From positions 1 to 5,654 of the forward strand of contig JAJYLU010000154.1 of assembly GCA_021787505.1 (NCBI GenBank): a stretch of 5,654 nucleotides of DNA. The letters run 5' to 3'. A model generated the notes under the pieces. That model saw only the letters and a program-made list of their open reading frames with translations, made no database searches and was not told where the DNA came from. This DNA comes from Nitrospirota bacterium (GTDB lineage: Bacteria; Nitrospirota; Thermodesulfovibrionia; Thermodesulfovibrionales; UBA6898). Made by a program: the position numbers and the translations under genes. Shown piece after piece: positions 1 to 5,654 of this stretch (positions are counted from its first letter, which is position 1; every line of letters begins with the position of its first letter).

Positions 1-665
1 TGCAGGTCCCACTTGCGCACGTAATGCTGCTTCAGGGTCTTATCGGTAAAAACGCCCGTGGGGCAGACCTCAACCAGGTTGCCGCTGAACTCGTTTTCGA
101 GCACCCCCTCCTCATGCCTGCCGAAATAGACTGCGTGATGGCAGGCAAATACATTGAAGTCCCGGCCGCCGGCATAATCCCGGTAGAACCTGACGCAACG
201 GTAGCACTGGATGCAGCGGTTCATCTCGTGATTGATGAAGGGGCCGAGGTACTGGTTTCTGTGAGTCCGCTTCTTAAAGCGCGTCCTCCGGTAACTGTGG
301 CCTGTCATCACGGTCATGTCCTGAAGATGACATTCACCGCCCTCGTCGCAGACAGGACAGTCGTGGGGATGGTTCAGCATAAGCCATTCGATGTTCGCCG
401 CCCTGAAGGCCCTCGCATCAGGGTCCCCGATAGAGATCCGCGTGCCGTGTGCGGCGGGCGTCATACAGGCCATTACGATCCTTCCGCGCGTGTCGTTTTC
501 GTCCTTGAATTGTTTTACCGCGCATTGCCTGCAGGCACCCACAGAATTCATCGCAGGGTGCCAGCAGAAATAGGGAAGGTCGAACCCAAGCGAAAGACAG
601 GCATGCAGAAGGTTGTCTCCTTCCTTCACTTCATAGGGCTTATTGTCTATGTAGATCGTCGCCAT
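1..665 (-). CDS. nuoG: NADH-quinone oxidoreductase subunit G (NuoG), N-terminal part (partial)
   Basis: Large Fe-S subunit of the NADH-dehydrogenase module. Only the first 221 codons are in the window; the rest (E. coli form about 900 residues) continues past position 1. Three cluster sites are complete. N1b [2Fe-2S] is held by C34, C45, C48 and C67, the same residue numbers as in E. coli as I recall them. N5 [4Fe-4S] has the unusual histidine ligand: H99, C103, C106 and C112 in [20 protein letters not shown]4 has C151, C154, C157 ([13 protein letters not shown]) and C201 ([12 protein letters not shown]). The extra cluster N7, if present, would lie at about residues 220-270, which are outside the window or at its very edge, so its presence cannot be judged. 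Start ATG 663-665; AAGGA overlapping the nuoF stop gives a spacer of about 9-10 bases. The segment [18 protein letters not shown] is very close to E. coli. Confidence 0.96.
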   Translation of the reverse strand, partial: MATIYIDNKPYEVKEGDNLLHACLSLGFDLPYFCWHPAMNSVGACRQCAVKQFKDENDTRGRIVMACMTPAAHGTRISIGDPDARAFRAANIEWLMLNHPHDCPVCDEGGECHLQDMTVMTGHSYRRTRFKKRTHRNQYLGPFINHEMNRCIQCYRCVRFYRDYAGGRDFNVFACHHAVYFGRHEEGVLENEFSGNLVEVCPTGVFTDKTLKQHYVRKWDL

Positions 666-678
666 CGTCAAATATCCT

Positions 679-1956
679 TCATTTCCACGGGCACTTCTTC
701 TCCCGTATATGCCGCTCGAGGTCTTCCCTGAAGATCTTCAGCCCGCTCTGAAGAGGTTCCACCGCACCCGGGGCCAGGGCGCAGAATGTATTGCCCGGGC
801 CGAGGCGCCTGCACTGCTCTTCGAGGACCTCGATATCCTCCGGCTCCCCCTCGCCGTTTTCGATCGCCCGCAGTATCTGTTCTATCCACCGGAGCCCTTC
901 GCGGCAGGGCGTGCACCAGCCACACGACTCGCGAGCGAAAAAAACTTCGAGGTTATGCATCGCCCCAATCGGGCAGGTCTTGTCGTCTATCACAATCATC
1001 GTGCCTGTCCCGAGCCTGCTGCCCGCCTTCTGCACCGAGCCGTAGTCCATCTTCACATCGAGATGCTCTTCTGCCAGGAATTCAGTCGAAGCGCCGCCCG
1101 GTATCACGCTTCGGAACCGGAAGCCGTCGCGCATACCTCCCGCATGCTCTTCGAGGAGCTCCCGGATCGTAACGCCCATCGGCAATTCCCACAAGCCTGG
1201 CCTCTTCACCTTCCCGCTCACCCCGTATATCTTCGTGCCGGTGTCGGCTGAAGGACTGAGTCCATTGAACCAGTGAGGGCCGTTCGTCACGATGTGAGAA
1301 ATATTCGAAAGCGTCTCGACATTGTTCACGATCGTCGGCTTTCCCCAGAGCCCGCATACCTGCGGGAACGGTGGCTTTGCCCTCGGCGTAGCGCGCTTTC
1401 CTTCCAGAGCGTTCAGGAGCGCTGTCTCCTCGCCGCATATGTAACGACCTGCACTGGTATGGATGTACATTTCGAGGCTATACCCGGACCCGATGATGTT
1501 CTTCCCGAGGTAATTATTTTCGTATGCCTCGGCAATAGCCCTTTCGAGTATGGCAGCAGCCAGTTTATAGGCCCATCTCAGGAAGATATACGAAACGTCC
1601 GCCTGGATCGCATAGGCGCTTATGATCATCCCCTCTAAGAGCTGGTGGGGATTCCCCTCCATAAGGAGCCTGTCCTTGAAGGTCCCCGGCTCCATCTCAT
1701 CCGCATTGCAGATCAGGTACTTCGGCCGCGGCGCGTCTTCTCCCATCGGCACGAAGCTCCACTTCTGGCCTGTCGGAAACCCGGCGCCGCCCCTCCCCCT
1801 TAGATTCGAATCGGTCACGACCTTCTGCACGTCCTTCGGGGACATTTCTTTCAGCGCCTTCCGAAGGCCCTGATATCCTCCGGCCGCCTCATATTCCTTC
1901 AGGCTCAAGGGCACCCTGTCCGGCCTGAGATCTTTTGTAAGAGGTCTTTCAGCCAT
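679..1956 (-). CDS. nuoF: NADH-quinone oxidoreductase subunit F (NuoF), FMN and NADH binding
   Basis: Catalytic entry subunit: binds NADH, transfers hydride to FMN and passes electrons to [4Fe-4S] cluster N3. The 425 residues (E. coli about 445) show the glycine-rich FMN/NADH motif [15 protein letters not shown] (52-66), [13 protein letters not shown] (84-96), the acidic CGEET (174-178) and the N3 ligands C345, C348 and C351 in [12 protein letters not shown], plus C392 in [12 protein letters not shown]. The C-terminal domain around N3 is complete; the product ends about 25 residues after GAVEPLQS, shorter than E. coli. At 127-130 it reads RWAY where E. coli and most NuoF proteins I recall have RGEY. 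Start ATG 1954-1956, preceded by AGGA with a 6-base spacer that overlaps the nuoE TAG stop. The TGA stop is 13 bp before nuoG. Confidence 0.97.
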   Translation of the reverse strand: MAERPLTKDLRPDRVPLSLKEYEAAGGYQGLRKALKEMSPKDVQKVVTDSNLRGRGGAGFPTGQKWSFVPMGEDAPRPKYLICNADEMEPGTFKDRLLMEGNPHQLLEGMIISAYAIQADVSYIFLRWAYKLAAAILERAIAEAYENNYLGKNIIGSGYSLEMYIHTSAGRYICGEETALLNALEGKRATPRAKPPFPQVCGLWGKPTIVNNVETLSNISHIVTNGPHWFNGLSPSADTGTKIYGVSGKVKRPGLWELPMGVTIRELLEEHAGGMRDGFRFRSVIPGGASTEFLAEEHLDVKMDYGSVQKAGSRLGTGTMIVIDDKTCPIGAMHNLEVFFARESCGWCTPCREGLRWIEQILRAIENGEGEPEDIEVLEEQCRRLGPGNTFCALAPGAVEPLQSGLKIFREDLERHIREKKCPWK

Positions 1957-1964
1957 CGTCTTTC

Positions 1965-2426
1965 CTATCTGTACTTTTCGAGTATCTCATCGATCCTTTC
2001 GCCCGTCAAATCGAGATAAAGCTCGTCGTCGACCATCATCGCAGGCGCATGGTCACAGGCGCCGAGACATGAGATCGGAAGGACAGTAAACTGACCGTCA
2101 GTGGTCGTTTCGCCTGGGCCGATGCCAAGCCGCCTCTTCAGCTGTTCCCGCACAGTTTCGTATCCCATGATCCAGCAGCTTATGCTGTCACACACAAGTA
2201 TCACATGTTTCCCTACCGGCCTTCTGAATATGAGACTGTAGAAAGTCGCAACCCCGTCGAGTTCATCGGGAGTCATGTCGAGCATCCCCGCGACGCCCCT
2301 GATCTCGTCCGAGACCCATCCGCGGTGCCTCTGCACGATCTTCAGAGCATCGACACAGGCCCCCTGTTTAAATGCCGCCTTTTTCAGCTCCTCCTCAATC
2401 TGTCTTCTCTCTTCGTCAGTAGGCAA
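1965..2426 (-). CDS. nuoE: NADH-quinone oxidoreductase subunit E (NuoE), N1a cluster
   Basis: Peripheral NADH-dehydrogenase-module subunit with a thioredoxin-like fold that binds the [2Fe-2S] cluster N1a, close to FMN on NuoF. The 153 residues (E. coli about 166) have a helical N-terminal part (1-70, with TPDELDGVATFYSLIFRRP at 52-70) and the four ligands C79 and C84 in CDSISC, and C120 and C124 in SCLGACDHAPAMM. The CDS-x2-C form resembles E. coli. The start is TTG 2424-2426, 6 bases after GAGG (2433-2436). Two in-frame TGA codons stand directly before it, so the gene cannot begin further upstream, and the next methionine (residue 48) is far too late. An ATG at 2428-2430 is out of frame. The gene is 8 bp from nuoF but separated from nuoCD by a gap that carries a putative MITE. 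Confidence 0.95.
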   Translation of the reverse strand: MPTDEERRQIEEELKKAAFKQGACVDALKIVQRHRGWVSDEIRGVAGMLDMTPDELDGVATFYSLIFRRPVGKHVILVCDSISCWIMGYETVREQLKRRLGIGPGETTTDGQFTVLPISCLGACDHAPAMMVDDELYLDLTGERIDEILEKYR

Positions 2427-2436
2427 TCATCACCTC
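2424..2436 (-). promoter_or_regulatory. nuoE ribosome binding site and start region with TGA-TGA-TTG
   Basis: GAGG (2433-2436) is followed by two TGA codons (2430-2432 and 2427-2429) and the TTG start (2424-2426), all in the nuoE frame, with a 6-base spacer. The tandem stops set the upstream limit of NuoE and make TTG the only suitable start. Confidence 0.7.
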
Positions 2437-2488
2437 AACCCATTATCTATCGCCGACATCAACATATCCACAGTTGTAAAGTCGATCG

Positions 2489-2517
2489 GATATAAAGAAG
2501 GTCGAATGTGCTGAAAA
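2489..2517 (-). promoter_or_regulatory. Weak sigma-70-like promoter candidate facing nuoE
   Basis: On the minus strand, TTTTCA (2512-2517, inside the left inverted repeat of the element) is followed after exactly 17 bases by TATATC (2489-2494). Each box matches the consensus at 4 of 6 positions. The -35 box comes from the element and the -10 box from the flank, so the promoter would be a product of the insertion. It would start transcripts roughly 55 bases before nuoE. The match is weak and AT-rich DNA yields such pairs by chance. Confidence 0.22.
2506..2509. repeat. Candidate target-site duplication ATGT, left copy
   Basis: ATGT lies directly outside the left inverted repeat and is repeated directly outside the right one at 2645-2648. 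Four bases can match by chance, so this supports the element only together with the inverted ends. Confidence 0.5.
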
Positions 2518-2527
2518 AGATCCATAA
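2510..2527 (+). repeat. Terminal inverted repeat of the putative MITE, nuoE-proximal end
   Basis: GCTGAAAAAG, then an extra A, then TCCATAA. It is the inverted partner of 2628-2644. Reading on from here, the weaker similarity TCTGAGGC against ATTCGGC may extend the repeat with mismatches. Confidence 0.75.
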
Positions 2528-2627
2528 TCTGAGGCTCCGCAGACCCACTGCGTTGCGACATACCTTTTTCCGGTATCACTCTTTGCCAAAACTGCGCTTG
2601 CGTGAATCATAATGAATCTTGCCGAAT

Positions 2628-2644
2628 TTATGGACTTTTTCAGC
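2628..2644 (-). repeat. Terminal inverted repeat of the putative MITE, nuoCD-proximal end
   Basis: Read on the minus strand this is GCTGAAAAAG followed by TCCATAA, matching 17 of the 18 bases of 2510-2527 with one single-base gap. It starts 31 bp after the last base of the nuoCD stop codon. Confidence 0.75.
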
Positions 2645-2648
2645 ATGT
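2645..2648. repeat. Candidate target-site duplication ATGT, right copy
   Basis: Second copy of ATGT, directly outside the right inverted repeat and in the same orientation as the copy at 2506-2509. Removing the element and one copy would leave a nuoCD-nuoE gap of about 110 bp, still longer than the other junctions. Confidence 0.5.
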
Positions 2649-2675
2649 TAGCCTTCTCCCTATGCAAGAGGATTC

Positions 2676-4424
2676 TCATCTGTCCACATCCGCCAATACG
2701 AAGTCTATGCTGGCGAGGATCGCCAGCAGGTCCTGCACCGTAAGGCCGCGGCTGATCAGGGGTATCATCTGCAGGTGCGCAAAAGACGGGGTGCGGATGC
2801 GTGTGCGGTACGACATCGTCCCCCCATCGCTGATGAGATAATATCCGTTATTTCCCTTCGTCGCCTCGATGCCCATAAAGACCTCTCCCGGCGGAATCAC
2901 CGGCCCCCAGCTCACATTCAGGAAATGAGTAATGAGCGTCTCGATATCGTGCATGGTGCGCTCCTTCAGCGGCGGCGTGGCAAGGGGATGCTGCGACTTG
3001 TAAGGCCCTTCCGGCATCTGCTTCAGGCACTGTTCTATGATCCTCAGACTCTGTCTGATCTCTTCTACCCGCACCACGCCCCGATCGTAGCAGTCTCCGT
3101 GCGAACCAGTAGGGACATCGAACTCGAATTGCTCATATCCCGAATAGGGCCGCTTTTTCCGGAAATCCCATTCGAATCCGCAGGCCCTCAGGCCCGGTCC
3201 GGTTATGCCCCATTCTATCGCCTCATCACGGGTATAAACCCCGACGTCCCTGGTCCGCGCCTTCAGGATGCCGTTCTGCATCACCATCTTGTCGTATTCC
3301 GCCAGCCTCGGGGGCAGGTAGTCGAGGAAATCGCGGACGAGTCGGTCCCAGCCCTTCGGCAGGTCCTGTGCAACACCACCTATCCTGAACCAGCTTGGGT
3401 GCATACGGCCGCCGCATATCGCCTCAACGACTGTGAAGACCCTCTCGCGGTCGGTAAACATGTAAAAAACAGGAGAGAGTTGTCCTACGTCCTGTGCAAA
3501 GGTTCCGTACCAGACTAGGTGGCTGGCGATCCTGAAGAACTCCGCCATCATCACCCGCACCACCTTTGCCTTGTCAGGCACTTCTATCCCGGCAAGTTTC
3601 TCTACCGCCAGTACATACGGAAGGTTATTCATCACGCCGCCCAGGTAATCGATCCGGTCGGTATAGGGGATGAAGGTATGCCAGGACTGGCGCTCACCCA
3701 TTTTTTCGGCGGCGCGGTGGTGGTAGCCGATATCGAGCACGGCGTTGACGATCTCCTCGCCGTCGAGTTCGAGTATGATCCTCAGAAGCCCGTGGGTGCC
3801 TGGGTGCTGGGGCCCGAGATTAAGAAAAAGGTAATCGGTATCTTCGCCCCCCTGTTTCAAGCCCCATTCTTCAGGACGGAAGAGCAGCGCCCTCTGTTCT
3901 TCCTCTTCTTTCACCCCGGGAAGCCGGAAGGGTCCCATCTCTGTCGCGCGTGCCGGATGCTCCTTCCGCAGGGGGTGCCCTTCCCACGTGGGCGGCATCA
4001 GGATCCTTTTCAGATGCGGATGCCCGCCGAAGGTGATGCCGAACATGTCCCATGTTTCCCTCTCGTACCAGTTAGCGGAGGGCCATATATCGGTGACCGA
4101 AGGGAGGGAAGGATATTCTCCTTTGAGCGGCACCTTGACGCGGATATCCTGGTTCCTCCCGTAGGAGAGGAGATGATACACAACCGTAAAATCGCTCTCC
4201 GGGAGCCCCTGCCGGTTGCTCCGGAAGCGCTCGTCAACGGCGAAGAGATCGTACAGCGTCCGGTAAGGCGCCTCGATTCCGGTCTTCAGAAAACGCAGGA
4301 CCTCCGACGCGTTTTCGGCAGATATCCATACAGTAGGGATGGAATCGACAGTCTGCTGCACGACTCCAATGGCCCCGGGAAATCTGCCCCCGAGTTCCTC
4401 TATGACCGGACTGTTTTCGTGCAT
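2676..4424 (-). CDS. nuoCD: NADH-quinone oxidoreductase subunit C/D fusion (NuoCD)
   Basis: One 582-residue polypeptide joins two subunits that are separate in most bacteria; E. coli has the same fusion at about 600 residues. The NuoC part (about 1-160) ends with the family signature [10 protein letters not shown] (121-130) and [11 protein letters not shown] (147-157). A linker of about 35 charged residues (roughly 161-195) follows. The NuoD part starts near 196 with [11 protein letters not shown] (202-212), whose histidine region lines the quinone pocket, then [18 protein letters not shown] (231-248) and [12 protein letters not shown] (252-263), which includes the conserved tyrosine region next to the quinone head group. 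It ends with the typical [11 protein letters not shown]. NuoD is distantly related to the large subunit of NiFe hydrogenases but lacks its metal-binding cysteines. Start ATG 4422-4424; GAGG inside the end of nuoB serves as a weak ribosome binding site. It is followed by an abnormally long 249-bp gap before nuoE. Confidence 0.97.
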   Translation of the reverse strand: MHENSPVIEELGGRFPGAIGVVQQTVDSIPTVWISAENASEVLRFLKTGIEAPYRTLYDLFAVDERFRSNRQGLPESDFTVVYHLLSYGRNQDIRVKVPLKGEYPSLPSVTDIWPSANWYERETWDMFGITFGGHPHLKRILMPPTWEGHPLRKEHPARATEMGPFRLPGVKEEEEQRALLFRPEEWGLKQGGEDTDYLFLNLGPQHPGTHGLLRIILELDGEEIVNAVLDIGYHHRAAEKMGERQSWHTFIPYTDRIDYLGGVMNNLPYVLAVEKLAGIEVPDKAKVVRVMMAEFFRIASHLVWYGTFAQDVGQLSPVFYMFTDRERVFTVVEAICGGRMHPSWFRIGGVAQDLPKGWDRLVRDFLDYLPPRLAEYDKMVMQNGILKARTRDVGVYTRDEAIEWGITGPGLRACGFEWDFRKKRPYSGYEQFEFDVPTGSHGDCYDRGVVRVEEIRQSLRIIEQCLKQMPEGPYKSQHPLATPPLKERTMHDIETLITHFLNVSWGPVIPPGEVFMGIEATKGNNGYYLISDGGTMSYRTRIRTPSFAHLQMIPLISRGLTVQDLLAILASIDFVLADVDR

Positions 4425-4430
4425 CCGGAA

Positions 4431-5069
4431 TCAGACCTCATCGGGCGGCCTAAGCATCGTGGCCATTTTTCTCTCCGCCCTTTTCATGTCCCGCCGACAC
4501 GAGCCTACCGGCCGCTCGATCCCCTGCGGACCCGCGACCCAGCTCAGCGGTCTCCTCTCCTTTCCGATCAAGTCGCGCAGAAGCAGAAGCCCTTCCATAA
4601 ACGCATCCGGACGTGGAGGACATCCCGGGATGTACACATCCACGGGAAGAAATTTGTCCACACCCTGCACTACGCTGTAGATGTCATACATCCCGCCGGA
4701 GTTCGCGCAGGAGCCCATGGATATCACCCAGCGCGGCTCCATCATCTGTTCGTAAAGCTGCTTGATCACAGGAGCCACCTTGATGAAGACCGTACCGGCA
4801 ATAATCATAAGGTCGGCCTCTCTCGGCGTTCCGCGGATCACCTCCGCGCCGAAACGGGCGACGTCGTATTTGCTCGTGAGTGCCGTCGCGAACTCGACGT
4901 AACAACAAGACAGGCCGAAGTTAAAAGGCCAGATCGAGTTCTTTCTGCCCCACCCGAGAAGGTCCTGGAGCCTGCTGAAGAGCAGACCCCGCGACACCGC
5001 TTCCTGCACCGGGTCCTTCGTCCCCTTTTCGGGATAAGGCCGCCCGGGTTTCGTCAACGACCATTCCAT
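4431..5069 (-). CDS. nuoB: NADH-quinone oxidoreductase subunit B (NuoB), N2 cluster carrier
   Basis: Connecting-arm subunit that binds the terminal [4Fe-4S] cluster N2, the direct electron donor to quinone. The 212-residue product shows the full ligand set: the adjacent pair C55-C56 in LSCCYVEF, C121 in [20 protein letters not shown] and C150 in [11 protein letters not shown]. The spacings (65 and 29 residues) equal those of E. coli NuoB. The segment GKERRPLSW (169-177) and the C-terminal LRPPDEV also look like the E. coli protein, whereas many other phyla have a shorter NuoB without this tail. Start ATG 5067-5069; an AGGAGG site overlaps the end of nuoA (5081-5086), with an 11-base spacer, and a closer AAGGGG may contribute. 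The stop is 6 bp before the nuoCD start, so translational coupling is likely. Confidence 0.97.
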   Translation of the reverse strand: MEWSLTKPGRPYPEKGTKDPVQEAVSRGLLFSRLQDLLGWGRKNSIWPFNFGLSCCYVEFATALTSKYDVARFGAEVIRGTPREADLMIIAGTVFIKVAPVIKQLYEQMMEPRWVISMGSCANSGGMYDIYSVVQGVDKFLPVDVYIPGCPPRPDAFMEGLLLLRDLIGKERRPLSWVAGPQGIERPVGSCRRDMKRAERKMATMLRPPDEV

Positions 5070-5085
5070 CGAAGCCCCTTCCTCC

Positions 5086-5490
5086 TTAATCCTTCTGTTC
5101 TATTTTTCGTCCACTCGGGCCCCAGTCGAGCGCGCCGAGCTTCCAGAGGTACACGAGGGCTGCCAGGAGGACCCCGATGAAGATCAGTATCTCTATATAC
5201 CCACTCCATCCTGCCTCGCGCAGCGTGATCGCCCATGCGAAGATAAACACCGCTTCAACGTCGAAGATCACGAAGAACATCGCGACCAGATAAAACTTGA
5301 TATCGAAGCGTATGCGCGCGGTCCCGGTCGACGATACGCCGGATTCGTAAGGAACGCCCGTAGCACGCTCCTTGTGCCTCTCCCCGAGAACGTAGGAGAA
5401 GGCGACCATAAAAACCAGGAGGCCGATCACCAGGACAAAGTAGACGGCAAACGGCCAGAGAACGGTCCCATATGCGCCAGATACGTCCAA
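5086..5490 (-). CDS. nuoA: NADH-quinone oxidoreductase subunit A (NuoA)
   Basis: Small membrane subunit of complex I that sits at the junction between the hydrophilic arm and the membrane arm, next to the quinone channel. The 134 residues (E. coli form about 147) contain three hydrophobic segments at about 11-34, 66-88 and 99-117. The first cytoplasmic loop holds the conserved PYESGV (47-52), and the second helix holds [17 protein letters not shown] (66-82), with D77 and E79 equivalent to the conserved acidic pair of the family. The C-terminus ends in a GALDW motif (119-123). The start is a TTG at 5488-5490, 9 bases after GGAG of an AAGGAG site. An in-frame TAA directly precedes it, so no longer version is possible, and no ATG, GTG or TTG lies close downstream. 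It follows gnd by 13 bp and precedes nuoB by 16 bp. Identity is clear; the exact start is very likely. Confidence 0.96.
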   Translation of the reverse strand: MDVSGAYGTVLWPFAVYFVLVIGLLVFMVAFSYVLGERHKERATGVPYESGVSSTGTARIRFDIKFYLVAMFFVIFDVEAVFIFAWAITLREAGWSGYIEILIFIGVLLAALVYLWKLGALDWGPSGRKIEQKD

Positions 5491-5505
5491 TTACATTTTC
5501 TCCTT
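5488..5505 (-). promoter_or_regulatory. nuoA ribosome binding site and start region with ATG-TAA-TTG
   Basis: AAGGAG (5500-5505) overlaps the gnd stop codon. It is followed by AAA and then ATG (5494-5496), TAA (5491-5493) and TTG (5488-5490), all in one frame. The ATG is only 3 bases from GGAG and is closed at once by TAA, while the TTG has a 9-base spacer and opens the full nuoA frame. This decides for TTG as the nuoA start. Confidence 0.75.
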
Positions 5506-5654
5506 ACTTCACCATCTTCTTTTTAGCCCCTGTCTTTTTCGATTCCGCCTTTACCGCGTGCCCGCCGAATTCATTCCTCAGTGCGGCAAGGACTTTGTCG
5601 GAAAACGATTCTTCCTCACGCGATCTGAACCTGTTAAACAGCGACAGTGCCGTG
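5504..5654 (-). CDS. gnd: 6-phosphogluconate dehydrogenase, C-terminal end (partial)
   Basis: Only the last 49 codons and a TAA stop are inside the window; the gene begins beyond position 5654. The visible peptide has a segment RFRSREEESFSDKVLAALRN followed by EFGGH, which matches the C-terminal end I know from the shorter (about 300-residue) class of decarboxylating 6-phosphogluconate dehydrogenases, where a similar R-F-x-S-R ... F-G-G-H sequence closes the last helix of the all-alpha domain. The enzyme oxidises 6-phosphogluconate to ribulose 5-phosphate in the cytosol and reduces NAD(P)+. After FGGH comes a lysine-rich tail of about 17 residues (KAESKKTGAKKKMVK at the very end), longer than usual and probably disordered. 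The stop codon overlaps the AAGGAG ribosome binding site of nuoA, and only 13 bp separate the genes, so the two are probably co-transcribed. The assignment rests on a short C-terminal match, so it is probable, not certain. Confidence 0.72.
   Translation of the reverse strand, partial: TALSLFNRFRSREEESFSDKVLAALRNEFGGHAVKAESKKTGAKKKMVK

Larger units (their letters stand above)
2510..2644. mobile_element. Putative MITE (135 bp) inside the nuo operon
   Basis: The ends are inverted copies: GCTGAAAAAG at 2510-2519 and CTTTTTCAGC at 2635-2644, a perfect 10-bp match. After one extra A on the left (2520), the match continues for 7 bp, TCCATAA at 2521-2527 against TTATGGA at 2628-2634. The same 4 bases, ATGT, flank both sides (2506-2509 and 2645-2648), as expected for a target-site duplication. 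The interior has no credible gene. It holds a short hairpin (ATACC 2560-2564 with GGTAT 2572-2576, loop of 7) and an imperfect direct repeat (ACTGCGTTGCG at 2547-2557, ACTGCGCTTGCG at 2591-2602). Size, ends and duplication fit a miniature inverted-repeat element moved by an insertion sequence elsewhere in the genome. Ends resembling TGCTGAAAAAGTC are common in DDE-transposase insertion sequences, but I cannot name the family. The alternative is a large RNA hairpin in the intercistronic region. Confidence 0.65.

Noticed and set aside
24..731. A 235-codon open frame on the plus strand
   Set aside because: It is antisense to the nuoG start and runs into nuoF. NuoG here has complete N1b, N5 and N4 ligand sets; the plus-strand product has no recognisable motif.
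2495..2660. Complete insertion sequence with transposase
   Set aside because: The element is only 135 bp and has no open frame for a transposase, so only a non-autonomous element is supported.
2427..2675. Rho-independent terminator between nuoCD and nuoE
   Set aside because: The long inverted repeat ends and the ATACC/GGTAT hairpin are AT-rich or short, and neither shows a GC-rich stem followed by a T run in the transcribed direction.
2443..2679. A 78-codon minus-strand ORF whose ATG overlaps the nuoCD stop as ATGA
   Set aside because: The overlap is of the kind seen in coupled genes, but the frame runs straight through the putative mobile element, and its product has no domain, hydrophobic pattern or family resemblance. 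It is more likely a chance frame, though weak coupled translation cannot be excluded.
3519..5180. A 553-codon open frame on the plus strand
   Set aside because: It lies fully antisense to nuoB and nuoCD, whose products have clear family motifs. Its translation is rich in Arg, His and Pro with no recognisable domain, as is usual for the opposite strand of GC-rich genes.
1..5654. Previously undescribed multi-gene system
   Set aside because: All six nuo genes are recognisable conserved complex I subunits and the remaining fragment looks like gnd. The novelty is limited to the intercistronic element and the start-codon contexts.

Overview
This window is the front part of a respiratory complex I (proton-pumping NADH:quinone oxidoreductase) operon. 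All genes lie on the minus strand, so transcription runs from high to low coordinates. In transcription order they are: the last 49 codons of a probable 6-phosphogluconate dehydrogenase gene (gnd, 5654-5504), nuoA (5490-5086), nuoB (5069-4431), a fused nuoCD (4424-2676), nuoE (2426-1965), nuoF (1956-679) and the first 221 codons of nuoG (665-1, cut by the window edge). Apart from one 249-bp gap between nuoCD and nuoE, the junctions are 6-16 bp, as expected for one polycistronic message. All four cysteine ligand sets of NuoE and NuoF (N1a, N3) and of NuoB (N2), and the N1b, N5 and N4 sets in the visible part of NuoG, are present, so nothing suggests decay.

The subunits closely resemble the Escherichia coli type of complex I: NuoC and NuoD are one polypeptide, and NuoA, NuoB, NuoCD, NuoE, NuoF and NuoG share long stretches with the E. 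coli proteins as I remember them. The genome is moderately GC-rich, the operon uses TTG starts for nuoA and nuoE, and a gnd gene sits directly upstream, which is not the E. coli arrangement. I infer a bacterium outside the enterics that carries the E. coli-type enzyme, for example a Nitrospirota or Desulfobacterota/Geobacter-like lineage; the window alone cannot settle this.

Together the products build the NADH-oxidising arm (NuoE, NuoF, NuoG: FMN and the Fe-S chain), the connecting arm that carries electrons to quinone (NuoB, NuoCD) and the first membrane subunit (NuoA). The remaining membrane subunits (NuoH-N) would be expected beyond position 1.

The most unusual part is the nuoCD-nuoE gap. 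It contains a 135-bp element (2510-2644) with near-perfect inverted ends and a flanking 4-bp direct repeat ATGT, which looks like a small non-autonomous transposable element (MITE) inserted inside the operon. It may have created a weak outward promoter towards nuoE. Two other oddities concern translation starts: nuoA begins at a TTG directly preceded in frame by ATG-TAA, and nuoE begins at a TTG directly preceded in frame by TGA-TGA. I found no RNA gene, CRISPR array, complete insertion sequence or new defence-like system.
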